DNA from: Haloarcula sp. CBA1129
GTDB lineage: Archaea > Halobacteriota > Halobacteria > Halobacteriales > Haloarculaceae
DNA length: 64,000 nt
Direction: 5' to 3'
Assembly: GCF_008729015.1 (NCBI RefSeq)
Contig: NZ_RKSM01000001.1
Coordinates: 2,046,001-2,110,000, forward strand
This document shows positions 41,148 to 49,360 of this stretch, in pieces (within the stretch, counting starts at the first letter, position 1; the number at the start of each line of letters is the position of its first letter). The notes beneath the pieces were generated by a model, which had not been told where the DNA came from, did no database searches, and saw only the letters and a program-made list of their open reading frames with translations. A program made the position numbers and the translations under genes.

Positions 41148-42413
41148 ATGACTGAACGCGGGATTTCCCGACGCGAGTTCGCTAAAAGCGCCGTCGCCAT
41201 CGGCGGCACCGCGGCGCTGGCCGCCTGCCTCGACCGCGGGTCGGGGACGGTGCCCGAAGGAACCGACGACCCCTCGTCGCTTCCGGAGCGCCAGCACGCG
41301 TGGGACACGTCACTGGCGACCGACGACGCGGGGAACCACCGACTGTCGCGCCACCACGTCCTCTTGTTACTGGATTACACCGGCGACGGGACGCCGACGG
41401 ACGCCGACCGCGAGCAGGCCGAGGCAGCGCTTCGAGGTCTCGAACAGGCCTACGAGTGGAGTAACGAGGGGCTGCTGTTCACGCTCGGGTACAGTCCGGC
41501 CTACTTCGACCGCTTCGAGGCCGACGTCGCCGGCGTCGACCTGCCCGAGCCAATGGCGCTTGCCCCGTTTGAAGACCCCGAACTCGACACGCCCGACGCC
41601 CTGCTTCACCTCGCTAGTGACGACGAGCGCGTCGTCATCGAGGCCGAGGAAGCGCTCAAGGGCAATCGAGATACCGCAAACGACCACGAAATAAGTGCTA
41701 CCTTCGAGGGCATCTTTCGCGAGGCGGAGCGACGGACGGGATTCGTCGGGGCCGGCCTGCCCGCTGAGAAGCAGGACATCGACGGGGTTCCGGACTCCGA
41801 ACCGGTCCCAGAGGAAGCCCCGCTGTTCATGGGGTTCAAATCCGGGTTCAAGGAGAATCAGGCCTCCGAGGACCGCGTGACGGTCGATTCGGGGCCGTTC
41901 GCAGGCGGCACGACCCAGCACCTCTCGAAAATCCGACTGCAACTCCAGCAGTGGTACGAACAGGATTCCCGGGACCAGCGCGTCTCGAAGATGTTCTGTC
42001 CGGCCCACGCCGCCGAAGACAAGGTCGAAGGCGTCGGCGAGAACCTCGGCACTGACAACGGGGCTGGCGAGTGTCCCGAGGACGTGGTTGACAGCGGTAG
42101 ACGGGACGGCGTCGTCGGCCACGCACAGAAGATGTCCCGCGTCAGAGAAGACGGGACGCCGACCATTCTCCGCCGGGACTTTAGTTCGACCGACGGCGGC
42201 GAAGCAGGGCTGCACTTCCTCTCGCTGCAGCGCTCTATTGCCGACTTCGTCGCGACGAAACAGGCGATGAACGGGACAGACGTCGCTAACGACTCCGCTG
42301 TCGGCCAGCGAGTGAACAACGGCATTCTCCAGTACATGACCGTCGCGCGACGCGGGAACTACCTGCTCCCGCCGCGGGACCTGCGGGCACTCCCGCCGGC
42401 CGACCCGGCCTGA
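41148..42413 (+). CDS. DyP-peroxidase-like Tat lipoprotein lacking the catalytic Asp
   Basis: A 421-residue exported protein. The N terminus SRREFAKSAVAIGG is a Tat signal that ends in a lipobox, LAAC, so it should be anchored outside the membrane. The rest resembles dye-decolorising peroxidases: GHAQKMSR (H325) sits where the proximal haem His is found, followed by PTILRRDF and GLHFLSLQRSIADF, which mirror the family's LRRG and LLF-x-A-x-Q regions. The distal motif normally reads G-x-x-D-G; here it is GFKSG (about 229-233), with Ser for the catalytic Asp. EfeB-type DyPs extract or handle iron from haem, and the neighbour resembles a P19 iron-transport protein. Confidence 0.72.
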   Translation: MTERGISRREFAKSAVAIGGTAALAACLDRGSGTVPEGTDDPSSLPERQHAWDTSLATDDAGNHRLSRHHVLLLLDYTGDGTPTDADREQAEAALRGLEQAYEWSNEGLLFTLGYSPAYFDRFEADVAGVDLPEPMALAPFEDPELDTPDALLHLASDDERVVIEAEEALKGNRDTANDHEISATFEGIFREAERRTGFVGAGLPAEKQDIDGVPDSEPVPEEAPLFMGFKSGFKENQASEDRVTVDSGPFAGGTTQHLSKIRLQLQQWYEQDSRDQRVSKMFCPAHAAEDKVEGVGENLGTDNGAGECPEDVVDSGRRDGVVGHAQKMSRVREDGTPTILRRDFSSTDGGEAGLHFLSLQRSIADFVATKQAMNGTDVANDSAVGQRVNNGILQYMTVARRGNYLLPPRDLRALPPADPA

Positions 42414-42559
42414 CTGATCTGGTCAGGACACCGGCTCGCGGTTCTCGACTGACCCGCGAGTGGACTGACCGAAGACGGGTCTTGTGTCGTCCGGGTCCCG
42501 CCACGGAATTCGGCTATCGTACCAGAACGGTCTTTCAGACGAGGACCCAAAGGCGGTCC

Positions 42560-43618
42560 ATGAATCGCCGAGAGTTCCTCGCCAGTACCGGTCTCGCCGG
42601 CACGACGGTTCTGGCGGGGTGTGGTTCGCTGAGTTCCCAGTCGACACGCGCCCCACCGCTGGTCGAGAACCGCCCCGACGCCACGTACCGCCCCACCCAC
42701 GCTGAGGGAATGGGGATGGCCGGGATGGCACAGGCGGGCGAGTACATGGTCGGGCTGAGCTACTCCTTTCCCCACCGCTTCTGGACCGTGACTGGGACGA
42801 CGGCCGAGAAGGTCGACATCCGGAGCAAAGATAGCCTCCACCTGATGGCGACCGTCTGGGACCCCGAGACGGAAATGGTCCTCCCGGTGTCCGCCGGCCT
42901 CTCGATCACTATTGAGCGCGACGGCGAGACGGTCGCAAACAAGTCTCCATGGCCGATGATCTCTCAGAACATGGGGTTTCACTACGGAGACAACTACGCG
43001 CTGGACGGTGACGGCGTCTACCAGCTTTCGGTCCGCGTCAACGGAATGAGCGAACGTCGGCTGGGGGCCTTCGAGGGACGGTTCGGCGAGGCCGGCGAGG
43101 CCACAGTCGAGTTCGACTTCGCACAGAACAGTCGTGATCAGCTCTCCTTCGAGGAGTTCCCCGAGACACAGGGCGAACGCGCGGCGGTCGACCTGATGAA
43201 TATGGACATGGTGCCGACATCGCAAGTCCCCGAAGTATCTGCGCTCCCCGGAACAGTGCTCGGAACAGACAAAGGAAGCGACGGCGTCTACGCCGTCACA
43301 TGGCTTCGGGACGCCGAATTCCTCGCCGACGGGGAGTCGTATCTCGCCGTCTCGGCTCGGACACCGTACAACCGCGTCCCCCTTCCGATGATGTCTCTCG
43401 ACGGAACCGTAGACACCAACGGTGAGACGGTGTTTGACGACGCGCTGACCGCCGCGGTCCATCCCGAACTCGGATATCACTACGGCGCAACCGTCGAGAC
43501 GACAGCGCAGGAGCCGTCTGTCGGTGTCGACATCGTTGCCCCACCGCAGGTGTCCCGTCACGAGGGGTACGAGACGGCGTTCCTGACGACGCCCTCGTTT
43601 TCGTTTTCAGGCAACTGA
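42560..43618 (+). CDS. P19-like (iron/copper transport) Tat lipoprotein with two copies of the domain
   Basis: A 352-residue exported lipoprotein: Tat signal NRREFLASTG and lipobox LAGC. The first domain (about residues 45-185) shows SPWPMISQNMGFHYGDN, close to the P19/Iron_transport pattern of Met and His metal ligands followed by HYG-x-N (H141). The second half (about 215-352) repeats the theme, with PLPMMSLDG and HPELGYHYGAT (H307). P19-type proteins act as periplasmic metal binders next to iron permeases. None is in the window. A Met-rich GMGMAGMAQ stretch near residue 50 may add ligands. Confidence 0.68.
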   Translation: MNRREFLASTGLAGTTVLAGCGSLSSQSTRAPPLVENRPDATYRPTHAEGMGMAGMAQAGEYMVGLSYSFPHRFWTVTGTTAEKVDIRSKDSLHLMATVWDPETEMVLPVSAGLSITIERDGETVANKSPWPMISQNMGFHYGDNYALDGDGVYQLSVRVNGMSERRLGAFEGRFGEAGEATVEFDFAQNSRDQLSFEEFPETQGERAAVDLMNMDMVPTSQVPEVSALPGTVLGTDKGSDGVYAVTWLRDAEFLADGESYLAVSARTPYNRVPLPMMSLDGTVDTNGETVFDDALTAAVHPELGYHYGATVETTAQEPSVGVDIVAPPQVSRHEGYETAFLTTPSFSFSGN

Positions 43619-43809
43619 CAGCTCAGCCAATGGGGCTCAAACAGTAGCTCGGGTCGGCTGGCAGTCGCTCCAGACGCTCGACCGATGATTTTTGCCGAAA
43701 ATTGCCGTGACTCCACGATTCGGCGTCGGACACCTGTTGGTACGAGGCGACGTCCGGCGATGGTCGCAGTTCCCACCTACGACGGAACCCCATGCTGCCG
43801 CGCTTGCCC

Positions 43810-43965
43810 CTATTTGAACCACTCGGTGTACTCGTCACAGTCGCGGCACTCGGCACGGATACGCCACTCGTCCCCGCGCTCGTGAGAGGACGGTGCCACC
43901 CTGTTTATCCGGACATCCACCGACCCACATTTCGGACACTGGCTCGGAATCTGCTCACCAAACAT
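43810..43965 (-). CDS. 51-residue zinc-ribbon protein
   Basis: A small protein with two Cys pairs, CPKC at residues 10-13 and CRDC at 40-43, the spacing of a zinc ribbon. The start MFGEQIPSQ and end DEYTEWFK give a compact, charged protein typical of the haloarchaeal small zinc-finger class, which often affects growth, biofilm or stress responses. A weak TATA-like GGTAAGTA lies about 24-27 nt before the ATG. The sequence between 43619 and 43809 holds no convincing gene. Confidence 0.75.
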   Translation of the reverse strand: MFGEQIPSQCPKCGSVDVRINRVAPSSHERGDEWRIRAECRDCDEYTEWFK

Positions 43966-44034
43966 GTAGGAGTGCTATCCGTGTACTTACCAGATTTGCC
44001 TACCAGAGTAATATTTGTTCCCCGAAATGTATAT

Positions 44035-44044
44035 TATAAATAAG
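44035..44044 (+). promoter_or_regulatory. TATA-like box on the + strand
   Basis: TATAAATAAG in the AT-rich gap (44007-44060) is centred about 24 nt before an ATG at 44062 that opens a 69-codon frame antisense to the next gene's 3' end. It may drive an antisense or small transcript. Confidence 0.3.
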
Positions 44045-44106
44045 TTTTAGGGAGATAACAAATGCCGGAGCCGGGCAACAGTCCGATACCAGACTCTTTG
44101 GCGGGG

Positions 44107-44589
44107 TCACTCCACAGCGAACGGACTCTCCGTGCGTTGCCACGGCCAGCCCGGGACCCGCGTCTGGACTCCGGCCGCGAGCGCGGCGTCGAGATCGTCA
44201 GCGCCGGCGGTTTCCGTGTCGTCTCCATGGGTTCGAACGTCTGCGACGTGGAAGGTGGCCTCCGCGAGTAGCCGGAGCGGTTGCCCGCCGGCAATCATCG
44301 CTGCCAGCTCACGGCCCAGCAGTTCGTCGACGACGAAGCCCGGGTAATCGCTCTCGACGTCCAGTTCTCGAAGCAGACGGACCAGCGCGGCGACGTTGAC
44401 CGCCCGGTCGCCGTCGGCGAACACCTCGCCGATAGCGGCCGTGTAGGCGTCGTCTGTGAGCCTGTCAACGTTGACATCGAACTGAGAGCCGAGGTGGGCT
44501 CGCGTTTCGTTTACCAGCGGGACAACCTCGCTACCCCGTTCCTGTACCCACTCGTACTCTTTGTGGACGGCCGCAGGTGTCAGTCGCAT
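44107..44589 (-). CDS. Conserved-looking cytoplasmic protein, unknown
   Basis: A 160-residue acidic protein beginning MRLTPAAVHKEYEWVQ. It is mostly helical by composition, with LVRLLRELDVESDYPGF and a C-terminal PGWPWQRTESPF. No family is recognised. Codon use and the acidic bias match true genes of the window, so it is probably real. It is divergent from the FttA gene, with 268 bp between the starts. Start chosen at the second Met of the frame, where the acidic sequence begins. Confidence 0.65.
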   Translation of the reverse strand: MRLTPAAVHKEYEWVQERGSEVVPLVNETRAHLGSQFDVNVDRLTDDAYTAAIGEVFADGDRAVNVAALVRLLRELDVESDYPGFVVDELLGRELAAMIAGGQPLRLLAEATFHVADVRTHGDDTETAGADDLDAALAAGVQTRVPGWPWQRTESPFAVE

Positions 44590-44677
44590 GGTTGAGTATC
44601 TCACAGTGCGCGTTTACCGCTTGTGGGCACGCGCAGCGGCGACTGCGGGACAGTCACGACCGCCGTATTGCGAAGGC

Positions 44678-44685
44678 TTTTATAA
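44678..44685 (+). promoter_or_regulatory. TATA-like box ahead of fttA
   Basis: CTTTTATAAC at this place would give a leader of about 150 nt before the fttA ATG. A second candidate, CTTTATTA at 44767-44774, would give about 65 nt. Either way this gene is not leaderless. Confidence 0.4.
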
Positions 44686-44857
44686 CACGAGGGGAATACT
44701 GGGAAATAGAGGACGGTTTTCCGGACATCTCTCCACGTCCGGAGGCAACTCACCGATAACTGATGACTTTATTAGAGAGCGTACATCCCGCGGCACTAGG
44801 TCGGCCCGCACCAGCCGTGGACGGCCCCGCTACCGGGATGACACCCCGTTTTGAGCT

Positions 44858-46771
44858 ATGAGCACTGTAGACAAGCAACTCGAAGACGTGAAGGCAACGA
44901 TCGACGACGAAGTCCCGCGCCGTATTTCAGTCTCGGATGTCACCTACGAGGGACCGGAACTCGTGATATACACGCGGGACCCGAAGGAGTTCGCCGCGAA
45001 CAGCGACCTCGTTCGCCGGCTCGCGTCGAAACTCCGTAAACGCATCACGGTCCGCCCGGACCCGGACGTACTGGCCCCGCCAGCCGAGGCCGAGGCGGCG
45101 ATCCGGGAACTCATCCCAGAGGAAGCCGGCGTCATGGACCTGAGCTTCCACACCGACACCGGCGAAGTCGTCGTTCAGGCACAGAAGCCCGGCGTCGTCA
45201 TTGGCCGGCGCGGCGCGACCCTGCGTGAGATCACACAGGAGGTCGGGTGGACACCCGAAGTCGTTCGGACGCCCCCCATCGAGTCCTCGACGGTCGAGAA
45301 CGTCCGGAACTTCCTCAAACAGGAGCGCGAGGACCGACGGGATATCCTCGAACGCGTCGGCCGGCAGATCCACCGCGAGCCGATGTCCGACGACGAGTAC
45401 GTCCGCATCACGACCCTAGGGGCCTGTCGGGAGGTCGGCCGCTCCGCGTTTATCCTCTCGACGCCGGACACGCGCATCCTCATCGACTGTGGCAACAAGC
45501 CCGGATCGAACGGCGAACAGCCGTATCTGGACATCCCGGAAGCGTTCGGGGCCGGGACCAACGGCATCGATGCCGTCGTGCTGACCCACGCACATCTGGA
45601 CCACTCCGCGCTCGTTCCGCTACTCTTTGAGTACGGCTACGACGGCCCCATCTACTGTACGGAGCCGACGCGGGACCTGATGGGCCTGCTGACGCTCGAT
45701 TATCTGGACACCGCCGCGGACGACGGCCGCACCCCGCCATACGACTCTGAGATGGTTCGAGAGGCGATCAAACACACCATCCCGCTTGAGTACGGCGACG
45801 TGACGGACATCGCGCCGGACATCAAGCTGACCCTGCACAACGCCGGCCACGTCCTCGGCTCGTCGGTGTGTCACTTCCACGTCGGCGACGGCCTGTACAA
45901 CGTCGCCTTCTCCGGCGACATCCACTACGACGACACGCGCCTGTTCGACGGCGCGGTCAACGACTTCCCGCGAGTCGAGACGCTCGTGCTGGAGTCGACC
46001 TACGGCGGCCGCAACGACTACCAGACCGATCAGGAGGACTCGGAGCGAAAGCTCAAACAGATCATTCAGAACGCGCACGACCGCGACGGCAAGGTTCTCA
46101 TTCCGACCTTCGCGGTCGGGCGGTCACAGGAACTCATGCTCGTCCTCGAAGAGGCGATGCGAAACGGCGATATCCCCGAGATGCCGGTCCACCTCGACGG
46201 GATGATATGGGAGGCGACAGCCGTCCACACGACCTACCCAGAGTACCTCCGTGATGACCTGCAGGACCGCATCTTCGACGAAGACCGGAACCCGTTCCTC
46301 GCCGACCAGTTCAATCACATCGACGGCGACGAGGAGCGACAGGACATCGCCGACGGCGATGCTTGTATCATCCTCTCCACTTCCGGAATGCTCACTGGCG
46401 GTCCGGTCATGTCTTGGCTCGAACAACTCGGCTCCGACCCGGATTCGACGCTCACTTTCGTCGACTATCAGGCGCAGGGGACGCTCGGCAATCGAATCCA
46501 GCGCGGCATCGACGAAGTTCCCGTCGGCGGCAGCGGGCGCAGCGAAACGGTTCCGCTTGAGATGACTGTCGAGACGGTCGACGGCTTCTCCGGCCACGCC
46601 GACCGGCAGGGGCTTGAGAACTTCGTGAAGACGATGAACCCCCGACCGGAGAAAATTCTCTGTGTCCACGGCGACGAATCCGCGACACAGGACCTCTCCT
46701 CGTCGCTGTACCACGACCAGAACATCCGGACCTTCGCGCCGGAGAACCTCGAAACGTTCCGCTTCCGCTGA
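44858..46771 (+). CDS. fttA: aCPSF1/FttA, KH-domain beta-CASP ribonuclease for transcription termination
   Basis: A 637-residue metallo-beta-lactamase/beta-CASP nuclease. Residues 1 to about 180 are two KH RNA-binding domains (VVIGRRGATLREITQE). The MBL core follows with HAHLDH at 244-249 and FSGDIHYDDTRL, and the beta-CASP region includes PTFAVGRSQELML and ILSTSGMLTGG. The C-terminal GFSGHADRQG and CVHGDE complete the two-zinc site. The archaeal enzyme cleaves nascent RNA 3' ends and releases RNA polymerase, acting as the general termination factor. Length is typical. Confidence 0.95.
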   Translation: MSTVDKQLEDVKATIDDEVPRRISVSDVTYEGPELVIYTRDPKEFAANSDLVRRLASKLRKRITVRPDPDVLAPPAEAEAAIRELIPEEAGVMDLSFHTDTGEVVVQAQKPGVVIGRRGATLREITQEVGWTPEVVRTPPIESSTVENVRNFLKQEREDRRDILERVGRQIHREPMSDDEYVRITTLGACREVGRSAFILSTPDTRILIDCGNKPGSNGEQPYLDIPEAFGAGTNGIDAVVLTHAHLDHSALVPLLFEYGYDGPIYCTEPTRDLMGLLTLDYLDTAADDGRTPPYDSEMVREAIKHTIPLEYGDVTDIAPDIKLTLHNAGHVLGSSVCHFHVGDGLYNVAFSGDIHYDDTRLFDGAVNDFPRVETLVLESTYGGRNDYQTDQEDSERKLKQIIQNAHDRDGKVLIPTFAVGRSQELMLVLEEAMRNGDIPEMPVHLDGMIWEATAVHTTYPEYLRDDLQDRIFDEDRNPFLADQFNHIDGDEERQDIADGDACIILSTSGMLTGGPVMSWLEQLGSDPDSTLTFVDYQAQGTLGNRIQRGIDEVPVGGSGRSETVPLEMTVETVDGFSGHADRQGLENFVKTMNPRPEKILCVHGDESATQDLSSSLYHDQNIRTFAPENLETFRFR

Positions 46772-46849
46772 CCCGGTCACCGTTCTCGGTTCGCTCTCTT
46801 CCCGATAGCCAGACGAACCTCTATACGGCAGGCGGGTGAAGGGTGAGAT

Positions 46850-47005
46850 ATGGACATCATCCAGTATCTCGACGAACTCGAACCGGTCGGAATGGTACTC
46901 ATTGGACTCGTGCTGTTTATTATCCCGGAGCCCGCGACCTCGACGCTCGGAATCGGCCTGATAGTGCTCGGTGGCGCGTGGTGGTTCTACGAGTGGAATC
47001 GGTGA
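46850..47005 (+). CDS. 51-residue membrane protein
   Basis: A small protein (MDIIQYLDELEPVG...) with two short hydrophobic segments around residues 13-25 and 32-43, separated by PEPATS, ending in WWFYEWNR. Acidic first helix, aromatic tail. It follows fttA by 79 bp and precedes another small gene by 19 bp, so the three may share a transcript. Function unknown; the regular codon use and clean start argue that it is real. Confidence 0.6.
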   Translation: MDIIQYLDELEPVGMVLIGLVLFIIPEPATSTLGIGLIVLGGAWWFYEWNR

Positions 47006-47024
47006 GACACGGACAGCAGTTTCT

Positions 47025-47273
47025 ATGAATCACGACCGCATTCACGCACAGGAGCCATCACACCACCGTGACCGATGGACAGTCGGCACAGTCGCTGAGA
47101 TAGTGGAGGAAAACGGCCACTGTACCGTCACTGTTGAAGACGAGTCCGGCGAGCCGATTGAACTCGTCGTTACCATGGCCATTCGCGACCTGTTCGTCAG
47201 TCGACTGGACATCGGCGACGACGAAAGCCCGGTCGGAGAGCGCGTCTGGTTCCGAGAACACGGCGGGCCGTAG
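47025..47273 (+). CDS. 82-residue protein, unknown
   Basis: A His/Glu-rich start (MNHDRIHAQEPSHHRD) leads to a beta-rich core, WTVGTVAEIVEENGHCTVTV, that may form a small beta-barrel. The end VGERVWFREHGGP looks complete. No family is recognised. It follows the small membrane gene closely and is convergent with the P-loop gene (38 bp gap). Confidence 0.6.
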   Translation: MNHDRIHAQEPSHHRDRWTVGTVAEIVEENGHCTVTVEDESGEPIELVVTMAIRDLFVSRLDIGDDESPVGERVWFREHGGP

Positions 47274-47311
47274 CCAGCCGTTGACGCGTCCAGTCGGCGT
47301 CTGACGGGACG

Positions 47312-47866
47312 CTACGACAGGTCGACGGTCCGGTCGGCCCAGGCCCGAAGCCGAGCGACGGCGTCCCGCTCGGCCCGAGACACCGGGTCATCAACGCCCA
47401 GTTCGTCACTTTCGAAGGCGTTGAGGACGGTCACATCTGCCCCGTCACAGTATCTAGTGAGCCGGCTGACTGTAGCGCCCTCGTGCTGAAACGGAATCGT
47501 CGCGTCGTTGACGAACACCGCTCGGGGGTCCGCCGGCAGCGCGTCAAGCTGTCGCTCGGCACGGCGGGCGTTCTCCCGGGCGAGTGCGACCGCCTGATCG
47601 TCCGTCTCGCTCTCGGCTCGCGGCGCGCTGGCGTCAATTCGGCCAACCCAGACCGGCTCCGGGAGCGTAACGAATCGGTCGAGGCGGCCGCCCAAGACCT
47701 TCCCGGCCCGTTCGAGTTCGGGCGCGAAATCGAGAACGACGACGCCCTCGGGTCCCTCGCTGTCGAGCCAAGTGTCAAGCGCGGCGGCGGTCGTCCGCGT
47801 CTTACCGGCGTTCGAGGGACCGGTGACGAGCGTCGACCCGGAAAGCGGGAACTCGACACCGGTCAC
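47312..47866 (-). CDS. P-loop NTPase coupled to the NRAMP-like gene
   Basis: A 184-residue protein with a clear Walker A motif, GPSNAGKT (residues 16-23), and a Walker B-like VVVLDFAPE near residue 45. AVFVNDATIPFQ and TVLNAFESDELG fit later strands of a RecA-like or AAA fold. The ATG overlaps the stop of the NRAMP-like gene by four bases, so translation is coupled. Its role is unknown; it could use ATP to service or regulate the transporter, which is an inference. Confidence 0.7.
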   Translation of the reverse strand: MTGVEFPLSGSTLVTGPSNAGKTRTTAAALDTWLDSEGPEGVVVLDFAPELERAGKVLGGRLDRFVTLPEPVWVGRIDASAPRAESETDDQAVALARENARRAERQLDALPADPRAVFVNDATIPFQHEGATVSRLTRYCDGADVTVLNAFESDELGVDDPVSRAERDAVARLRAWADRTVDLS

Positions 47867-49188
47867 GCGAGGCGTTCCTCCCGCAGGAACTTCCCGCCGA
47901 GGCCGACCATGGCGAGCCCGAGCGCGACGGCAAAGGCCAGTACGAACCCGGAGAGCGGACCGATACCGCCGCCGAGCTGTTCGACGACGAAGTTCGCGGC
48001 GAGCCCACCCGAAACAGTGATCAGTGCAAGTCCACCGACGTTAGCCAGTAGCGAGTTCGACTCCGGGACCGCGTCGGAGTTCAGGAGATAGAGGACGATC
48101 GCGATGACAAAGGGCGTGCCGACGGTGCCGAGCGCGAGCACGAGAACGAGCTGGCCCAACACGTTCCCGCCGATGAACGCGCCGGGTGCGGACAGCAGCG
48201 CCACGGCGACGAGCAGTCCGCGGTAGCGGCTGTCCTCGATAGTGGTGCCCCAGCCGAGCTTGTCGGCGAGCAGGAACGGTGGGACGATAGTGTTACCGCC
48301 GAGCGTCGACACGGCCGCACCCCAGAGCCCGAGCAGGAACAGCCAGCGGGCGCTGTCGCCGACCAGCGGGCCAAGCGCCTCCGCAGCGCCGACTGTCGTG
48401 AGGTCGCCGGAGGTGAGCACGCTCGCCGTCACCAGAAAGATGGCGAGGCTGTAGACCCCGAACGCCACCAGCATGGACGCCCCCACGTCGACCGTCGCGA
48501 GGTCGTAGTCCTCGCGAGTCCAGCCCCGGGCTCGCATCGTGTAGGAGTGCATCGTGATGAGCGTGATGTGGACCGCGCCACCGAGGATACCGGCCGCGAC
48601 CAGCGCGCTCCCGGACGGAACCGTCGGTACCAGTCCGGCCACCGCCGCGCCGGCGTCGATGGGAACGACGAACAGGCTGGCGACGAACGCGACGACGACC
48701 AGCAGAACAAGGACTTTCGCGGCCAGTTCGAGGAACCGGTAGCCGCCGCCAGCCAGTCCCGCTGCGAGGAGAAGCGCCCAAGCGACGCCCCAGATACGTG
48801 CGTCGATTCCCGTTACTGTCGCCGACACCGTGGCGACGGTCTTCATGATTACCAGTTGTGCCACGCCGGCCGCAAGCACTGCGTCGCCGACCAGCAGCCA
48901 CGCCCACGTTTCCCCGATATAGTCCTCGACGACGGCGACGATCCCCCGCTCGGTCAGCAGTCCCAGCCGCATCGCGAGATACTGTGCCAGCGCTCCCGCA
49001 CCCGCCGAGAGGACGACGACCCACAGGAGGCTGTAGCCGAACGCGCCGCCCGCAGTGACGAGACTGGCAATCGTGGCCGGGCCGGCGGCGATTGCGCCCG
49101 CAATCCAAGACGGCCCCATCGCTTCGACGTAGTCACCGATTGTCCCCTTGCTCACAGCCGAACTGTCGACGGTTTCGGTCGAACTCAT
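47863..49188 (-). CDS. NRAMP-superfamily transporter with altered metal motifs
   Basis: A 441-residue membrane protein with about 11 helices and the NRAMP topology. The first-helix stretch reads GPSWIAGAIAAGPATIAS and continues AGGAFGYSLLWVVV, as in NRAMP. In that place canonical NRAMPs have D-P-G-N, but here G-P-A-T, losing both the Asp and the Asn that hold the metal. The sixth-helix M-P-H motif is also absent (HITLITMHS). It could carry magnesium, another cation or something else. ATG 49188 is used; an earlier in-frame ATG at 49230 would add 14 residues. Confidence 0.75.
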   Translation of the reverse strand: MSSTETVDSSAVSKGTIGDYVEAMGPSWIAGAIAAGPATIASLVTAGGAFGYSLLWVVVLSAGAGALAQYLAMRLGLLTERGIVAVVEDYIGETWAWLLVGDAVLAAGVAQLVIMKTVATVSATVTGIDARIWGVAWALLLAAGLAGGGYRFLELAAKVLVLLVVVAFVASLFVVPIDAGAAVAGLVPTVPSGSALVAAGILGGAVHITLITMHSYTMRARGWTREDYDLATVDVGASMLVAFGVYSLAIFLVTASVLTSGDLTTVGAAEALGPLVGDSARWLFLLGLWGAAVSTLGGNTIVPPFLLADKLGWGTTIEDSRYRGLLVAVALLSAPGAFIGGNVLGQLVLVLALGTVGTPFVIAIVLYLLNSDAVPESNSLLANVGGLALITVSGGLAANFVVEQLGGGIGPLSGFVLAFAVALGLAMVGLGGKFLREERLA

Positions 49189-49360
49189 ACCTCCGGCTTG
49201 GGTGAGGCCCCCTGAAAATACTGCCGACATATCTTTCGGTGGTATTTTGCAGTAATTCGGTTGCAGTACAGCGATTACGTAGAAACCAAGGCGTTGTCGA
49301 GCCGACACGCTATCGGCTCACCGAGTAGAGCGCTGCCCCGCCGACGGTGGCTGTGCCGGT

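Noticed and set aside
43619-43809. Possible remnant of a transposase or gene between the P19-like and zinc-ribbon genes
   Set aside because: Frames on both strands here are short and rich in Arg/Ser without motifs; there is no inverted repeat or target duplication to support a mobile element.
44750-44857. C/D-box guide RNA ahead of fttA
   Set aside because: A TGATGA is present, but the base before it is wrong for the C box and no partner D/D' and C' boxes with guide spacing are seen.
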